Source of the DNA: Arthonia radiata
Taxonomy: Eukaryota; Ascomycota; Arthoniomycetes; Arthoniales; Arthoniaceae
Direction of reading: 5' to 3'
Length of the DNA: 64,000 nt
NCBI GenBank assembly: GCA_002989075.1
Contig: PSQN01000015.1
Span: 1,426,001 to 1,490,000 of the forward strand
Below are positions 1 to 10,638 of the stretch, in pieces. The stretch's first letter is position 1. The number at the start of each line of letters is the position of its first letter. The notes beneath the pieces are model-generated. The model was not told the origin of the DNA, did not search any database, and saw only the letters and a list, made by a program, of their open reading frames with translations. Both the position numbers and the translations under genes were made by a program.

Positions 1-234
1 GGGTACGTCGCATTCTGTATTGTCAATCATCATGCTCGAGTAAATGTTTCCTACCTACAAACCTGCATCGCATACGACACGGCAAGCGTGGAAGCAATGG
101 AACCCTGAGTCCTTTCCCCAATCGATGTATAACATTACTGCGGGTTCTTGCTTTTCACTGACGAGGCCTTGACGGCGCAACTTGTACACGCTCACCGTGG
201 TTGCCCAAGAGCTAGGGCTGATGTCAATCTGTAG

Positions 235-1266
235 GATAACGAGCCGCAACGAGAATCCTTTCTCGTTTTTGAAACAAGAGTATCATTGATCCACCGTACT
301 GTGAAGGATTTTTTAGAAAGCAAAAGGGTCCAGAAAGAGCTCACGTCGCGGTTCGAAGGTCACTTTGACGTACTGCGCTCCCTCGCTTACGCCTGCATGC
401 TCTTAGCCCGGCAAGTCGGTGCATACGATTGTGGACGAGAGGTAGGTTCTCGGCTCGCCCTCGCAGACTGGTGAGTCCACCTGTGCATATGTTTTCTCAG
501 TTGCCGTATTCGCGGTTTTGCGCAGGCATGGCCGTATGCCTTTCGTTAACGTTGAGAAAACAGGATCAGACACTTCGCCCAAAAACGCGAACTGCGCGAC
601 CAGGTGGCAGATATGCCATTACGTAATACTTACGAACGGCACATCTTTCGTCCACAGGCAGCACACGCAGAGCAATGTTTCTTCGTGCACATGGCAGCAT
701 GTGGCCACCCTCACTACGTCAGCACTTACATCCGCATTTTGGCAGCGGAAGGGGGGCCAGATGCCGACCTCAAGGTACTTTTGACTCGTGCTCTCTTTCA
801 AACACTCATGCGGCCACGACGTCGGCGCCATTGGGGAATGTTCTTTGATTCTACGTCTTTTGTCGGCGACTCGAAGGTCGTCTCGCAACTACTGGCGAGC
901 GGTGCCGATCCCAACGCAACCATCCTCCGGGAGGCACCTATGAGTACCTGTTTCAAGAATTACATGAAACAAGCTTTGTACGCAATTGCGGTGCCGGAGC
1001 AAGACTTCATTTTCTCGAGCTTCCGCTCACTTATTCTTTCCGGTGCCGACTTGGATGCACGGGTCCCCTACGTGACTCAGAGTGTGGGAAGAGAAAAGGC
1101 TCGCTTGAACGAACCCCAGAACGCAGGATTACAAGATGTGTTGGACCTCAAGGTTGATAAGGATTATCGAGCACAGCTCTCCCGGATCATTGAACGACAA
1201 CGGACACAGAATCATGGATGGCGTTCGTGGAGCTCTACTTTCAAACTCCCGTGGCGATGGTCGTGA
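235..1266 (+). CDS. NACHT/ankyrin (NLR-like) protein, 3' part only
   Basis: This is the C-terminal end of a gene whose 5' part is not resolved. The reading frame opens after a likely acceptor (ctgtag, ending at 234). It contains SLIHRTVKDFLES, the signature that follows the NACHT ATPase in many fungal NLR-like proteins. A 93-bp intron (471-563; donor gtgagt, acceptor aacag) joins this exon to 564-1266 in frame. The second exon contains two ankyrin-like pieces, VVSQLLASGADPNATI and RSLILSGADLDARV, and stops at 1264-1266. Proteins of this class are thought to sense non-self and trigger cell death, but the effector end and the nucleotide-binding core are outside the window. Bases 1-234 could not be assigned to an exon. 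The gene may be incomplete even beyond the edge. It lies about 37 kb from the motif cluster, so a link to it is only possible. Confidence 0.6.
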
Positions 1267-1882
1267 GTTCCCAAGGTACAAGCATGACGCACGCGCCCGA
1301 CTGCCAAATGGTTGACTGCCCAGATTGTTTGACGATCGATCAGACGCAGCTTGTTGCGGGAGCCTTGGCCCGGAACAATTGGAGCAGAAAGCGGTAAAGC
1401 AATGCTAAAACCTTTGGGCACCACAGTCGAAGAAATTGAAGTATGTTGTGTCTCCCTGAACGGGCGACTTAGCGCTTGGTCAAGTGCGATCAGACGTAGA
1501 TGTCGGGCAAAACTTCAATAGCGAATGTAACGAATGATTCAATCACGCAGTGTTACACAGTGAGCTACGGCAACTCGCCTCTCGCACCGACTGCGTCGTT
1601 TTGCGGGTTCCAGATCTGACAAGCATCATTGGAACAACGATACTTATTCTAGGGGTAAAGAAGTCATATAGATGATCTGTATCTTCACTATGCAGACGAA
1701 GCGATGCCTCATCTAATAACGAGAAGGCGCGATATAATGTTATCCAGCAGTTTCAGTCTCTAGAGTGCAGCTGGAGCTACTCGCTGTGTACGCGTGGCTC
1801 CGTTTTACAACTATACTTTGACGGCAGGCACCTCCTCGTCCTTTGGAAGTATATCAGGCACGGGACCCACGGGTGTTATTGA
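1267..1882. other. Intergenic stretch, nothing recognised
   Basis: About 0.6 kb lies between the NACHT/ankyrin gene end and the 3' end of the glutathione transferase gene on the other strand. I see no coding frame of convincing composition, no RNA gene and no clear repeat. Confidence 0.5.
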
Positions 1883-2875
1883 CTATGCACGTATCAGTTC
1901 ATACTCCAAGCCGAGAAGCTGATGCTTACTTACCAACGGATTGATCTGCTTGTGGCTCTTCGTGTAATGTCGCTTGATTTGCGTGAACTCGGTCGTCGCC
2001 CCAAACGCTGGGATATCCCAGTACAAGTGCCGTAGCCATTTGTGAAGGTGTGGATAGCCGCTTCTGATGTCTCTGATGTTGCACTTGAAGTGCTGTACGT
2101 ATACAACGTCGAATCGTATGATGGTCGTGTAAAGTCGTATATCCGCCTCGGTCAGACGATCGCCAAAGTAATACGGCCCTTTTGACTCCGCGAGCTCAGA
2201 CTCCGCACGATCAAGCGCCTTGAAAAGCGTCGTCACATTCTTCTCATACGCCTCCTGCGTCGTCGCAAACCCACTCTTATACACCCCATTATTAATATCA
2301 TTATACGTCCACTCATTCGTGCTCTCAATCTTCTCCCTCAAGTCCTTCGGAAACAGCTCCATCTCCCTCTTTTTCGGATCCTCAACCAACCCATCAAACG
2401 CATGATACATCATTCTAATAATCTCACTACTCTCATTACTCACAATCGTCTTCTCCTTCTTATCCCACAGCGTCGGCACCGTAAACCGTCCTTCATACTC
2501 CGGGTTCGCTGCGAAATACACATCCCTCAAATGACTCCCATGACCCAGCGGATCCGGCGTCACGTTCGCTCCTGGCGCGTCGTCCTCCTTGCCCGTGGCA
2601 AACGGCCAGCCCTTCTCCCCGAGCAGCCAGTGCACGGATGTATATGGCAGGATTTCTTCGAGCCCTTTGAGCTGCCGCACGATGAGCGCGCGGTGCGCCC
2701 AGGGACAGGCGTAGGAGACGTACAGGTGGTAGCGGTCTTTCTCAGGCGGGAAGCGGGCGCCGGGGTCGGTGGAGATGAAGTCGCGGAAGGCGGAGGGTTT
2801 GCGTTTGAATTCGCCGGATTTGTCGGCGGGGTCGACCCAGTTGAGGACGGAGCTGCCGTTCTTTTGGGTGGTCAT
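1883..2875 (-). CDS. ECM4: Xi-class glutathione transferase (glutathionyl-hydroquinone reductase)
   Basis: A single-exon, 330-residue protein of the ECM4/GTO family, which reduces glutathionyl-hydroquinones and related conjugates and is generally cytosolic. The thioredoxin-fold active site is YHLYVSYACPWAHRALI, with the catalytic cysteine of the CPWA motif. It is followed by the family segments LPYTSVHWLLGEKGWPF, and in the helical domain by LTEADIRLYTTIIRFDVVYV and FKCNIRDIRSGYPHLHKWLR. The start was placed at the methionine of MTTQKNGSSVLNW because this matches the usual family N-terminus. An in-frame methionine at 3001 would add 42 residues and could give a targeting sequence. The 1.2-kb region before the next gene is a divergent promoter region. 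Confidence 0.9.
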   Translation of the reverse strand: MTTQKNGSSVLNWVDPADKSGEFKRKPSAFRDFISTDPGARFPPEKDRYHLYVSYACPWAHRALIVRQLKGLEEILPYTSVHWLLGEKGWPFATGKEDDAPGANVTPDPLGHGSHLRDVYFAANPEYEGRFTVPTLWDKKEKTIVSNESSEIIRMMYHAFDGLVEDPKKREMELFPKDLREKIESTNEWTYNDINNGVYKSGFATTQEAYEKNVTTLFKALDRAESELAESKGPYYFGDRLTEADIRLYTTIIRFDVVYVQHFKCNIRDIRSGYPHLHKWLRHLYWDIPAFGATTEFTQIKRHYTKSHKQINPLVSKHQLLGLEYELIRA

Positions 2876-3001
2876 TGTGAGGGTGCGGAGGTGGATGAGT
2901 GGGTTGGGAAGGGGTTTGTGCGGTGCGAGAGAGTCGTCTGCGATGTGAAGGATTGTGCGCAAGAGATGTTTGTGAGTTGGGCGCAGATGAGATAGGAGCA
3001 T

Positions 3002-4086
3002 CAGCGAGGTAAGTTCGGATGAACTTCACAGCGTTTACTGCTGTTGTTATAGACTACGTCAGGCATGATTCTTAGCGCCGCAATACCCGCCGGCGAGATG
3101 CCCCGCCATCGTTGCGGAGCGATCCATATCGTTAGATCTGTTCGCTCGCTAGCCAAGTCCAGATATAGTCATTGTACGAAGTAGACGCCTCGCAAGAAGA
3201 GCAACTACACTACTAGGGCAGAACCAGATGCAGAGGCTTGTGAGGCGCATTCGATGTCATGTTCACGACGTCCATCGATTCTAGGCCGCGCGAATTGCCA
3301 GCTTAAGAAGTATGTGATCTCGGCAGCTCCAAGATCTGAGACAAGGGCCAGTCCGCCTTCTCATCCTACGGACTGAGGACACTTCATCCTTCCTTCACCA
3401 ACTGCGGCTCAGCGATGGATTCGATCTCGACTCCGCGCAATCTTCTGTCTACCTCGTGTTGGACCGCTCTCGCAGCAATGGCAATGCCGCCTATCCTCGA
3501 CTCAGCCTTTTCCCCTCCCTTCTGTTGCTGCTAACCGAAACACGAGCCCATCCTTCCCACGGCAGAAGTATAACCGATGCTCACGTATCCCGTTCACTTT
3601 CCCTTACTCGGTCGGTATACGTGTAGTATTCCTCCTTCTAGAACAGCTACTCGTATTCGGGCATGGCGATTGGACCCAGATGCCGCTCTTTGAGTCTGCA
3701 AACAACTGTTCGATTACTTGCTAGCCATGCAGAGGATCAGCTCCTTTGCCATCCGAGGATTCCCTCGCTGAGTGGGGCTCCTTCGGCCCTGCTTTAAACA
3801 ATGCGCCTCTCCTCCCACCCTCGTCTCCGTGTCGCCCTCTGTTCGTTTTGTGTGCGAAGACGTCCGTCCAGTTCACTGCTGTCGCTCATTTCACTTTCGT
3901 TCGTACGCTAGTCGTACCCACATTCGTTTCTTGTATATTACGCAGTTCGTCAAGCAGACGTTTCATCTGCCGTCAGTATTCGTGCGAAATAAGAGCAACT
4001 GTCAGACAGAGTCAGGCCTTACTTCGTTCACCAAAGCTACCGAAACCCTCTATCAAGAAAGAGTTGTTTGATCTACAATTGCCAAG
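3002..4086. promoter_or_regulatory. Divergent intergenic region
   Basis: About 1.1 kb separates the minus-strand glutathione transferase from the plus-strand CAP-protein gene. It presumably holds both promoters and the 5' UTRs. Pyrimidine-rich tracts occur at about 3,480-3,540 and 3,780-3,960, typical of fungal promoters. No specific binding site can be assigned. Confidence 0.4.
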
Positions 4087-5445
4087 ATGCACTCTGCAGC
4101 CTTCATACTGAATCTCGTGGCTGCTGGCGCAGTTGCAAGGCACTTACCAGCCCAGCACGAGCGCCTTCATCCACGTCAAAACAAGTAAGTGTGTGGTGTC
4201 TGCAGCAGAGCTCGTGTGAGTCTAACCACCATTTTCTAGTGGTCCTCCGAACGGTGTGCCCGCCTGGGGTCCAGGTAATGCTGGGAACGCCGATCACAAC
4301 CAGTGGCAGCAGAACTGGAAACAACCCGGTGGTCAAGGATGGCCAGGTGCTCCAGGATCTGACGACAGGCCTTCTATTGCATCTGGTGCCAACGGCCTCT
4401 ATGCTGTTGCGTACACGACTGTCACGGATTACCGGACTACCACTGCCGGGGTAATTCCGAGCAATATCCCTCAGCAGGCCAAACTCGCTGCTGGCAACAA
4501 CAGCCCTGGCTACAATGGAATCGCGAACAAGGGCGTTCAGAACACCCAGCCTCAAGCTCAGAATACCCAGGCCCCAGTCCAAACTGGCGGAATCCCGCCC
4601 GCCGCCGCGGCTCCTTCGCAAGAAGAGTCCGAAGACCAGACTGAGGACCAACCCGAAGACCAACCTGAGGACCAACCCGAAGACCAACCTGAGCAGTCTG
4701 GCAGCAATCCGTCCGTAGCTCAGACTCAGCCGCCCAACGCCTACGCGTCAGTCACTTCTGCGCCCTCGTCTACAGTTGCTGGGCCGTCATCCACAATCGC
4801 TGGGCCACCCGGTTCGGGATTGGCAGCCTACAGTCCCCAGCCAACGAACGCTGCGTGCCCCTGGCAGACTTCTGATGTGAAGATGCCGCCGATCGACGAT
4901 GGAGACGACTTCTTGAAAGCTCACAACGACCTTCGAGCGCGCCATAATGTACCGGCCATGACGGTAGATCAGGCCCTGTTGACCGAGGTCCAGGGCTACG
5001 TCTCCAACTGCAAGCAAGGTGACCCGTAAGTTCTTCGCCATTGCTTCCCCACAAAAGTTCCTCTGCTAATGGTATCAGTCACGCTGGCTCCAATTGGTTT
5101 GGTGGCACCGGCGGCCATATGATGGCCTCCGACTACGTGTACGGGTGGTATAACGAGCTTCCGAACTACGCGATTCAGACCAACAACTTCGCAGACCAGC
5201 CCCTTGCGATGGGTACAACGAAGCAAAACTCGACAGGTCAGGAAGTGGCGGCTCCAGACGTCTTGCACTTTTCGCAGGTCATCTGGAAGGGGTCTACAGG
5301 CGTCGGCTGTGCATCGACGCCCCAAGGGAGCCCGTGTCCGAAAGATTACCAAGGAAATGGCTGGCCGTACGTTGCCATCTGCCTGTACTCTCCAGCGGGC
5401 AACTACGGAGGCGAGTACACGGACAACGTGCCGGCGCCGAAGTAG
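4087..5445 (+). CDS. Secreted CAP/PR-1 (SCP) domain protein
   Basis: Three exons (4087-4184, 4240-5025, 5079-5445) encode 416 residues. Introns of 55 and 53 bp have gtaagt donors and ctaac/gctaat branch sites. The N-terminus MHSAAFILNLVAAGAVARHL is a signal peptide, followed by a possible Kex2-type site (HPRQN). A long Gly/Pro/Gln-rich linker comes next, with a tandem acidic repeat of the unit EDQP near residues 162-184. The C-terminal CAP domain starts around FLKAHNDLRARHNVPAM. It carries the family signatures HFSQVIWKGSTGVGCA (CAP1) and GNYGGEYTDNV (CAP2). CAP proteins bind sterols and lipids and several act at host interfaces, so an extracellular or cell-wall role is likely. The intact histidine and glutamate of the CAP pocket suggest a functional fold. 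Confidence 0.9.
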
Positions 5446-5956
5446 TCTGCGCTTCACTTGCAGATCTGTCGGCTGGGGTCATTGTACCTTCGACAATGAG
5501 AATCATGGGGATGTCTCTGGCACGATGATGGCTGGGTTGTATTTCTATGTAGAAGCTTTTCGTTTTGTGCAAGTCTTTGGATACTGCTGCCTGAAATCAC
5601 TAGCTTCCACTCACATAGACATCGTGTGGACGGATACAGACACCACTTTAAACGTGATAATTGCTTGCATCCTTGCGCCCACGTAACCCTAACGTACAAA
5701 CCATCGCGTCTCAATTCATAAGGCTACTAGCGCCATCTCCATCCAAACGTCAGCTTGCAGCTGCCTCGTCGCCCGTCGCGAGCTCGTGCAAACCGTCGCA
5801 TCCAGCATCACGCCTTTCCATCAACACCATCCATCCACAATCATCCAACCTTGCCTCAAGCACTCAAACAACGCTCGCTGGGCACCAAATACATCTACAT
5901 ACAACACAACTCACACACAAAAGCACCACTCACACCCCCAACATCGACATCTAAGA
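5446..5956. other. Intergenic stretch between CAP gene and UMP1
   Basis: Half a kilobase that should contain the 3' UTR of the CAP gene and the promoter of the next gene. Just before the start codon there is a C/A-rich tract (about 5,810-5,950), common in fungal 5' UTRs. No gene was recognised. Confidence 0.4.
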
Positions 5957-6508
5957 ATGGTACGCACCCTACCCCCATTATTTTCCTTTCAACATCATCA
6001 CCACTAACAACCGCAGTCCTCCACAGCCCTCCTCGTCGCGCCCCTTCCCGCCCACGCTTCCCGCACATCCACAACCACACAACTCACCGCGCCCTCCGCC
6101 CCCGGCCTCCCCGACACCCTCCGCCAGCGCGCCCTCCCGTCCAACACATCCACCACCCTCACACCCAACGCCATCAACGCCACACACGCACACCCCCAAT
6201 CCACCCACCCCCTCGAATCCCGCCTCCGCCAGTGGACCGCCACGCGCGCCGCGCTCCAGGGGCAGCTGCTGAGGCGCCAATACGGCATCGCGGCCCCTGT
6301 GATCCGGGGGATGGAATTGCTGGACGTGGAGGTGTGTGAAGTACCCGGGACATGGGGGGGTGTGAGAGAGGGAGGCAGTGTACATGGGGATGTCCTGAGG
6401 GGTTTGGATTGGGAGATGGGGGGGTGGGAGGGCGTTTATGGGGGTGAGGAGGTGGGGGCTGGTGGTGAGTTTCATGGAGCGGCGGAGGGGGGGTGGGTGG
6501 GTTGGTAG
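5957..6508 (+). CDS. UMP1: Proteasome maturation factor UMP1
   Basis: Two exons: the first is only the start codon (5957-5959), followed by a 57-bp intron (gtacgc donor, cactaac branch, gcag acceptor), and the second is 6017-6508. The product has 164 residues, against about 148 for yeast Ump1. Family segments are clear: SAPGLPDTLR near residue 29, HPLESRLRQWTATRAALQGQ, LLRRQYGIAAPVIRGMELLD, and a C-terminal VHGDVLRGLDWEMGGWEGVY. UMP1 is a chaperone of 20S proteasome assembly that binds half-proteasomes and is degraded on maturation. The C-terminus is unusually glycine-rich, and the coding strand there is strongly G-rich (about 6,350-6,560). The start is set by the intron, because exon 2 alone has no suitable N-terminal methionine. 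Confidence 0.85.
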
Positions 6509-7308
6509 GTTGAAGGGAAAGGTGGGATGGTGGAGGTGGGAGGAGCGTGAAAGCGAGGAGTGGGAGGATGGTGAAGGGGATCGGAAGATGAAGGGAAGGG
6601 AAGGGTGCGAGGATGTGGAATTGTACAACAAATACCTGCATCAGTGGAGGAGCATCAAGATGGGCGGGGACAATCAGATTGTACAACAGCTTCGCTTCTG
6701 GCTGTATACTTCGAATCAATGGCACGAAAATTGAGTGCAGAGGATGTGCAAATGTGTCTTGGTATTTGCTCGTTATCTCGTTCGCGCTTGCGCGCGTATG
6801 GTACAGTCGAATGGTGGTCATCCACCCATGAGTGTCCCCTTTCGCTCATGCTGTGAGCGAAAGCCCTTCCTTCAAACACCTAACGCCCGGCACTGTTTGC
6901 CGTGATATATGCAATACAATCCAGCTAAAGCGCTACGTGTCAGCACAACGCATCCTGAAACAGTACACAAACGAGTGTGTTTTGCTTTCAGAATGAGCGC
7001 GTTCAAGGAGCACCTCCGTTTCGACGACTGAGAGGCCGCCAAAAACAACCCAGAAACAGTGCAGAGGCTGTAGACTTACCTCGTACTTGTGTACAGTCTC
7101 CTGGGTCAAAGTCGTACAATACCTCCATCCACCATGTCATGATATACCTTCAAAGGCTTCCTGAACTGTGAAGCATCGCCATTTCACTCCATATCTCCAC
7201 TTCCTCATATTGCTATTCAGACTTCATATCGTCCAGTCAGTCCAGCGCGGCGAAGCACACGAGGTCACACGAAATCACACGAATTGAGTTGTTCACTCCC
7301 TTACCTTT
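6509..7308. other. Intergenic stretch with a short perfect hairpin
   Basis: 0.8 kb between two convergent genes. A perfect 10-bp inverted repeat (ctttcgctca / tgagcgaaag, 5-base loop) lies at 6839-6863. An 11-bp word, attgtacaaca, occurs twice at about 6,620 and 6,678. No coding frame is convincing. Confidence 0.45.
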
Positions 7309-8335
7309 TCACATGACGGAACAACAACGGCAACAGCTCCCGCCAGCCCCGGCAGCCTCCTCCGCATCCTTCCTCCGCTTAGTCTTGTGCGTGCCGTCGT
7401 CGTCGTCGAACTCGGCGGGCTTGACCGTCATGTGCACGACGTGGTTCGCGGAAGTGGCTTCGCGCTCGCGGCTGAAGTAATCTGTGGGTTTGTCATCTGC
7501 ACTGCCCTCTGTGCTTCATCCCCGCCCCATGCAATCCTGTTGAGCGGGTATTAAAGGGGCGCGACTTACCAGCCAAAGGCTTGTTATCATCCACCAGCCT
7601 TCCCAGACTAATCAGCCGTATACTCCCCGGATTGCTCGGGCGGCCCTCCCACTCGCTGCGCCAGTCCCGCCATATCAGCTCTTTCAGCGTGTATCCGCTG
7701 ATGCCGTATGGATCCAGCCCACTCGCTTCGACCATGGCAGCCTTCGTTTTCAGCTTGGTATTCTGCACCCCGCGCTTTTCGAGGTAGGAGCGGGAGAGCG
7801 TGAAGGGGTGGCGCGCTCCGCTGATGAGCATGATGATGAGCTGGAGGACGGGCTCGGCGGGGTCGGAGTTCTCGATGGTGGGCGGGATGTGGTTCTGTGA
7901 GAATGCGGGGCCGATGCCGGGGGTGGTGGGTTGGATGGGGAAGACCGGGGATGTGCGGTCTTCGGTGGAGGCTTCTTTGGTTGGTGTTGTTGGGGTTTTC
8001 TCGTCGATGTCGGCTGTGGTCGTTCCGTCGTGCTGGTGAGTGGCGGTCGTCATGCCTATTTCTGGGAGGGTCTGCTCTGCGCCTGGGCTGGCCTGGTCAT
8101 CGCCGCTCATGGGTGACACACCAGGCATTGCGGCGCCAAGTGTCGAGTGGCGCGCGCTCTGCGGTGGTGTTGCGAATTGCTCGGCGGTGGGGCTCATGGG
8201 CGACACGGGCTCATCCTGTTGGTGTGAGGCGTCGAGGTGGGAGAGCTCGACGGGCGTGGAGGAGGGGAGCGTATCCGTTTGCGTTTGGATCTGGGCAGCG
8301 GTTGCGGCGGGCTGCTGATCGTTGTGCGAGGCCAT
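7309..8335 (-). CDS. UBL3-like ubiquitin-fold protein with C-terminal prenylation motif
   Basis: Two exons (8335-7570 and 7481-7309; intron 88 bp, donor gtaagt, acceptor cccacag) encode 312 residues. The first ~165 residues are low-complexity and rich in Thr, Pro, Gln and Ser. The C-terminal half is a ubiquitin fold of the Rad60-SLD_2/UBL3 type, with GARHPFTLSRSYLEKRGV, YGISGYTLKELIWRDWRSEW, IRLISLGRLVDDNKPLAD and ANHVVHMTVKPAEF. The protein ends in GGSCCRCCSVM, a cysteine-rich CaaX-type terminus that should be prenylated and probably palmitoylated, as in animal and plant UBL3/MUB. Those proteins sit on the plasma membrane and recruit ubiquitin-conjugating enzymes or sort cargo. The second exon is essential for the membrane anchor. 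Confidence 0.85.
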
Positions 8336-8855
8336 GACGGCGGGCTGGAGGTTTCTGTAACGAGCGACTGGTGGCTACGATAGCGGTTGTGAGGCTTGAA
8401 GCTGGGTCAGGCGTGTATCATGCCCACGTTGAACGAGCGCATGTGAAGTGCTAAATTTGGAGATTGAAGACGTCTAAAAGGCGAAATGACGGTATCACTT
8501 GGGATGAAGTGGTTGTGGCGCGCGCGTGTTGACCAGGTTCTGGCGTCGCGCATGCAGGGATGAGGTCAGGGGCGGCGGGATGGAATATACAGGCGCGTTG
8601 TACCTTTTGAATGTTTGAGAGAGAGTGAAAGAAGGACAATCAGCGAGCAGAATGAAGTGATGAAACTTGAGCGCGTGCGACATTTAATGGTCCAGCATTG
8701 TAAGGGAGCTCGATCCGCTCCAGACCCCGGACACTTGCGGGCCAAGGCGATACGCGTGTTGATTATGCAGGTCCTGCCGTCAATACCGAGCATTTGAAAA
8801 ACAATGATTGTGATATGCCTGAGACCTGTTGCGGTTTCATCCACTTCAATGATCA
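8336..8855. other. Intergenic stretch
   Basis: 520 bp holding the promoter of the UBL3-like gene and the 3' end of the ERG8 gene, both on the minus strand. Nothing else was recognised. Confidence 0.4.
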
Positions 8856-10295
8856 TCAAGTATGAAGCCATTCTGCATAGCTTCCGACGGCTTCGACCCG
8901 CGCGCCTTCCATCTCACCGCGCGTGCCCAACAGCCGCACCTTCCCTCCACCGGCTCCAAACTTCCAGGCCTTTAGTAGAGCTTCGAGCTCGCTTGCAACA
9001 TTTTCATCGTCCTCTATGAGTAATGTAATGGCATCATAGCCCCCAGCACCGGGCACTACGCCGCCAATAACTCCACGTATCCCGCTGCAAGCGTTTAGCA
9101 GGGCTGTCTGCTCTGGCGGTTCGATTGGCACATTGGCCTCGGAAGACATCTGCCGTATGAGCTCTCGTATTTGCGATATGTTCGAGCTGAGCCCATCATA
9201 CGTCTCGTCTTTCTGCCCTTCACTGAGCCTCTGCAGTCGGTCTGCGAGTTCGTCATTCCGCGCCTGTAGTCTGGCCCACAGTTCATCTGCAACTTTTTGA
9301 TGCTCATCCCTCCAGCTGAGTACTTTCTTGACCATGCCGGGCGTCTCTGACCCACAATCGACATCGCACATGACAAGGCGTAATCCTCTGGGAATGGCGA
9401 CCTTGCGATGGGCGTTGATCTCATAATCCCAAGCCGAGTCGTCGTGCACAAGTTCAACGAGACATTGATCGAAGTCCGGCTCATCACTCGAGCCAGCTTG
9501 CTCAGGAATGGTTGGCGAGAAGCGTCTGTAAATGCAGGACCCAAACACGGCAGAGGCAACATCGAAACCAGACCCGACTTTGCCCTGAGCTGCGCAGTGC
9601 GCTAATTGCGCAAGCCGGTGCAGCTGGTTTTTGCTGCCAGACTGCTCTGGTCTAGTTGAAGGATTGTGGGAGAAGCAGTGTTCGAGGACTGCGCCAGTAA
9701 GAGCCGTGACGAGAGCAGCTGAAGAGCCAAGACCTGTCTTATTCACCTCCGTGATGGGAGCATTGAACCGTCGAAATCGTGATTGCTGATGGCTATCCTC
9801 GCCGCTCGATTGTTCTGTCGATAGCTGCGAATAGTAGTCGTTGTCAGCCAAGATTGTCATGTTCCATCTGTGGGGTGATTAGCAATTCCATGCGGGCTCT
9901 ACGCGTGACCGAGAGCAAAGATGGCTACAACAAGCGCTCGCAAGAAGTAGCCGCGGAATCGCCTACGAGACTTACGGCAAGTGCAGCTTATGGTGTCCGC
10001 ATATTGCACCAACATAACATAAAGCATACTGCAATGCTGTCTGCACAAACGGGTTCGGCATGTTACCAACATTTCGCAACTGAAGTTGAGAATCATACTC
10101 GTAACGCCAGACAGCATCCTTGAATTGAGGGGATTGCACAACGATCTCCTTCTCAACAGCTTCTTTTGCGTCGGCTATGATATGTATCCGGGCATCCAGA
10201 CTGAACGTCAATGCTGTATGCTTGCGGTCCAATACTAGGTACCCTCCAGCAAGGAATACTTTGCCAGGTGCTGAGACGGCAGTCGCACCGGTCAT
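8856..10295 (-). CDS. ERG8: Phosphomevalonate kinase
   Basis: Two exons (10295-9976 and 9867-8856; 108-bp intron, gtaagt donor, gctaatc branch, cccacag acceptor) give 443 residues. This GHMP kinase converts mevalonate 5-phosphate to the diphosphate in sterol and isoprenoid synthesis. The N-terminus SAPGKVFLAGGYLVLDRKHT matches the family start. The exon junction restores LPWNMTILADNDYYSQ. The ATP-binding loop is VNKTGLGSSAALVTALTG. GSGFDVASAVFGSCIYRRF and, near the end, VPGAGGYDAITLL are the other conserved GHMP motifs. It is divergent from the acyltransferase gene, with a 343-bp shared promoter. Length is normal for fungal Erg8. Confidence 0.93.
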
Positions 10296-10638
10296 GTTGC
10301 AAACTGCTCAGACGATCACAAGCTCGTAGAACTTCGTTGGGCTGACTACGAGGATACAGCTCTAGCTAATTTACAAGCCAGCCGTACTCAAGGGAAGTAG
10401 ATGGGGAGTTGGTTTGACGGGCCTGGCGAGACCACGGATAGAGGGTTTGCGCCAAGCATCTGGACTGGTCTGGAAACCGTCAGGGTAGGGGCATCGGCAC
10501 ACCCAAGTGGGACTTGGTCAGTTAGAAAGCTTCGGAGATTGGACAACTGTGAACCTCACATGCTATGAACATTCGCGTGGGCATGCGATGTCCGTTGAGA
10601 GGAAGGCCGAAATCTTATGCTAACATCACTGAGTCACT
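10296..10638. promoter_or_regulatory. Shared divergent promoter, ERG8 / acyltransferase
   Basis: 343 bp between the start codons of two divergently transcribed lipid-pathway genes. No sterol-response or other motif can be named with certainty. Confidence 0.5.
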
